Shown: piece after piece, positions 62,187 through 64,000 of the stretch | Numbering within the stretch: position 1 is the first letter of the stretch | Layout of the letters: the number at the start of each line of letters is the position of its first letter | Assembly: GCF_000214355.1 (NCBI RefSeq) | Contig: NC_015577.1 | Span: forward strand, 1,940,453 to 2,004,452 | Reading direction: 5' to 3' | Length of the DNA stretch: 64,000 bases | From: Leadbettera azotonutricia ZAS-9 | GTDB lineage: Bacteria > Spirochaetota > Spirochaetia > Treponematales > Breznakiellaceae | Notes under the pieces: generated by a model | The model's database searches: none | Told to the model about the DNA's origin: nothing | What the model saw: the letters and a program-made list of their open reading frames with translations, nothing else | Made by a program: the position numbers and the translations under genes

Positions 62187-63263
62187 CTAGCGGGCGCTCC
62201 CCTTGAGGTAAAGGGCTCCCGCTTTTATATGGTCGTCCAGGGTTCTGGAAAAATAGTGGCTGCCTGCTGCGGCGTCTACAAGCCTAAAGTAGAGGAAGTC
62301 CGAAGGCACGGGGTGGAAAGCCGCGTCCAGGGCTACCCTGCCGGGGGCTGAAATCGGCCCTGGAGGAAGGCCCGGCCGTATGTAGGTATTGTAAGGGTCC
62401 CGGATCTCAATGTCCCGGTTATAAAGCACTTCCGGGTGGGGCCGGCCCTGAATCTCGGTGATGACGTATTCGACAGTGGCGCAGGACTGGAGTGCCATGC
62501 CGATTTTAAGGCGGTTGAGGAAAACACCCGCCATAATGGCCGCTTCCTGGTTAACCCGGTATTCCCGCTCAACAATGGAAGCGAGTATCACCCTATCGTT
62601 GAGTTCCCCGGCGCTCATGTTCAGTGCCTCCGGAGCAGCCTCGGAAAGGCGGCTGTAAAAGTTATCCGCCATTTGGGCAGCTACTTTTTCGGCAGGATAG
62701 GAAAGGGGGAAAAGGTAGGTGTCGGGGTAAAGATAGCCTTCCAGGGTTTTGTTAGGGATATGGTAATAGTTTAAAAGGCCTGGGGACGAGGCGGCTTCGA
62801 TAAATGCATCCCCCGGACAGATTCCTGATTCTTCCATGATGCGGGCGGTTTTTTTTAGGGTAACGCCCTCGGGTATGGTAACACGGACGAGGATTTGATC
62901 CCCCGCCACAAGAAGCGAATGAATGGCGATCTGGCTTGCGGGGAGTTCAATGCGGTAAGAACCGGTTTTTATATAGTCCTTTTTGTATCGCGACAGAACC
63001 TGCCAAAAATAACGATTGCGTATGATTCCAGCTTCCTGGAGGCGGTTCCCTACGGAAAGGGAAGTCTCGCCGCTCCTCACTTCAAGGAAAAGGGCGCCAT
63101 CGCTGTCTATTCTTAGAGTATTGTCCCCTGCAAGGGGATGGGCTGCCGAATCCGGAGGGGCATTGAAATACATAAAGCCCGCTACGGCCAGGCCGCACAG
63201 AACCAAAGCCAGGGCTATGAGTATGCTCATGAATTTGGCAATTCTACGTATTACCCGGAGCAT
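62187..63263 (-). CDS. mltG: Endolytic murein transglycosylase MltG
   Basis: The 358-residue protein has a membrane anchor (about 8-33), a LysM-like part (EVRSGETSLSVGNRLQEAGII) and the YceG catalytic domain. The catalytic Glu lies in ASIVEREYRV near residue 231, and NTYIRPGLPPGPI is conserved. It cuts new glycan strands and so sets their length. It sits directly before dnaG. Confidence 0.92.
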   Translation of the reverse strand: MLRVIRRIAKFMSILIALALVLCGLAVAGFMYFNAPPDSAAHPLAGDNTLRIDSDGALFLEVRSGETSLSVGNRLQEAGIIRNRYFWQVLSRYKKDYIKTGSYRIELPASQIAIHSLLVAGDQILVRVTIPEGVTLKKTARIMEESGICPGDAFIEAASSPGLLNYYHIPNKTLEGYLYPDTYLFPLSYPAEKVAAQMADNFYSRLSEAAPEALNMSAGELNDRVILASIVEREYRVNQEAAIMAGVFLNRLKIGMALQSCATVEYVITEIQGRPHPEVLYNRDIEIRDPYNTYIRPGLPPGPISAPGRVALDAAFHPVPSDFLYFRLVDAAAGSHYFSRTLDDHIKAGALYLKGSAR

Positions 63264-63305
63264 GAATTACCCCTTAAACACCATTGTTCAGTGAAATACC
63301 GATGT

Positions 63306-63476
63306 TCATTCATAGAGGTCTTCAAGCTCCTGAACAGTAAGGCGGGCATACAGCAGTTTCTCGATACGGCGGAGTATGTCCCGCTTGGCATCGGACAGAT
63401 TGGCTTCATCCTTTTTAAAAGCCAGGAACAAGGCTTTGCAATCGTCCATATCCAGAAAAACCCCGTCCTCGTCCAT
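63306..63476 (-). CDS. Small acidic helical protein (56 aa), hypothetical
   Basis: An ATG two bases after the stop of the metallo-beta-lactamase-fold gene opens 56 codons starting MDEDGVFLDMDDCKALF and ending LTVQELEDLYE. The product is charged and predicted helical, with DAKRDILRRIEKLLY as the likely main helix. The tight spacing and codon use like the neighbours favour a real gene, though a GGAG ribosome site is 13 bases away. I know no function. Confidence 0.5.
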   Translation of the reverse strand: MDEDGVFLDMDDCKALFLAFKKDEANLSDAKRDILRRIEKLLYARLTVQELEDLYE

Positions 63477-63478
63477 GC

Positions 63479-64000
63479 TTAAAGGGCCAGCTCCATGCCT
63501 TCCATCGCAAGGGAGATTTTAATCCCCTTGATGTTCATGCGCTCCGTATACCAGCGGGCAGACTGGAGTATATTGAAAAGCTTGTGATCGTCGTAGGTCG
63601 GGTCATGGTGGAAAAGAACCATATGCTTGATGCCCCAATTGGCCGCAAAATCCACCGCAAGGCTAAAAGCGCTGTGGCCCCAATTGTACTTGTCTATGGC
63701 CTCGCCCAGGGTGTATTGGGAATCTATGACAATAAGGTCGGCGCCCTGAAAATAGGCAATGTTTTCATCATTTTTGAGGAAATCGTCAGCCGAAAGCTCC
63801 GTGTCTGTAGCGTAAATGAACTTCTTCTGATGCTCCTCGACTTTATAGGAGTAGGAATCCCCAGGATGGTTCATCTTTTTCCAGGTAATTTTGCAGCCAT
63901 TGATATCGAGTGGCTCTCCCAGGGTGCGGAAAGCCTTTTTTGCCCCCATGGATTCCATGTGCACCGGAAAATAAGGGGACGCCATCTGGCCATGGAGGGC
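63479..64000 (-). CDS. Metallo-beta-lactamase-fold hydrolase, C-terminal part (partial)
   Basis: The frame is open to the window edge, so the N-terminal part with the first metal ligands is missing. The visible 173 residues include HGQMASPYFPVHM, DINGCKITWKKMNHPGDSY, the metal-ligand region FIYATDTE, LIVIDSQYT and the conserved FHHDPTYDD. This pattern is that of MBL-fold proteins of the Lactamase_B_2 or phosphodiesterase-like kind. The substrate is not deducible. Confidence 0.75.
   Translation of the reverse strand, partial: ALHGQMASPYFPVHMESMGAKKAFRTLGEPLDINGCKITWKKMNHPGDSYSYKVEEHQKKFIYATDTELSADDFLKNDENIAYFQGADLIVIDSQYTLGEAIDKYNWGHSAFSLAVDFAANWGIKHMVLFHHDPTYDDHKLFNILQSARWYTERMNIKGIKISLAMEGMELAL

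Noticed and set aside
1-64000. CRISPR arrays, tRNA or rRNA genes
   Set aside because: I saw no regularly spaced direct repeats, tRNA cloverleaf signatures or rRNA segments anywhere in the window.

Overview
The window reads as chromosome of a spirochaete of the genus Treponema, most like the termite-gut lineages (inference from gene content). Pointers are a cytidylate kinase fused to ribosomal protein S1, a very large protein ending in a GreA domain, many TPR and lipoprotein genes packed in overlapping operons, an mreBCD-mrdA-rodA cluster, and FliM-like switch motifs in a small protein. Most genes are typical moderately GC-rich core genes. Only about 41.4-47.0 kb is markedly AT-rich and mobile.

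Layout. 0-8.1 kb (+): rpsO-pnp-dut-lptF-lptG-tgt and a HEAT-repeat exported protein, tightly coupled. 8.1-14.9 kb (-): a TPR protein, the GreA fusion, a vWA membrane protein and a PocR-AraC regulator. 15.0-19.4 kb (+): rpe, three TPR/envelope proteins and dtd. 19.4-27.8 kb: a divergent locus. The left arm (-) carries two lipoproteins and a zinc/manganese-type ABC importer. The right arm (+) carries a lipoprotein, a formylglycine-enzyme-fold lipoprotein and a TonB-dependent receptor. Both arms start with the same structured leader ending in an intrinsic terminator just upstream of the first gene. 27.9-31 kb: prs, recA, folK. 31-32.2 kb: an AAA ATPase. 32.3-39.8 kb (+): scpA-scpB-rluB-cmk/rpsA, a sigma-54 activator, a YfgM-like protein and a lipoprotein. 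39.85-47 kb: a mini-protein with two FliM-type motifs, an IS256-family element inserted at its stop codon, then an integron-like stretch with attC-type sites, a hypothetical gene, vapBC, an IS1182-like element and trkH. 47-48.1 kb (-): a tyrosine recombinase with an internal deletion. 48.2-57.2 kb (-): a TPR protein, mreB, mreC, mreD, mrdA, rodA and a radical SAM protein. 57.3-64 kb (-): a truncated metallo-beta-lactamase-fold gene, a 56-codon gene, mltG, dnaG, rpoD, a zinc-ribbon coiled-coil protein and RNase P RNA.

Most interesting is the divergent uptake locus. Three of its lipoproteins are built from one, two or four copies of the same roughly 90-residue module. The two arms are preceded by near-identical leader RNAs: a covarying hairpin with an invariant CATGGA loop, then a long terminator hairpin. 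I know of no riboswitch class that matches. The simplest reading is a coordinated outer-to-inner-membrane uptake system for a metal or metal complex controlled by a shared transcription-attenuation element. Other points are an apparent AUU start codon for the radical SAM gene, the duplicated FliM-like peptide, and the integron-like array whose presumptive recombinase has lost the segment carrying the catalytic lysine.
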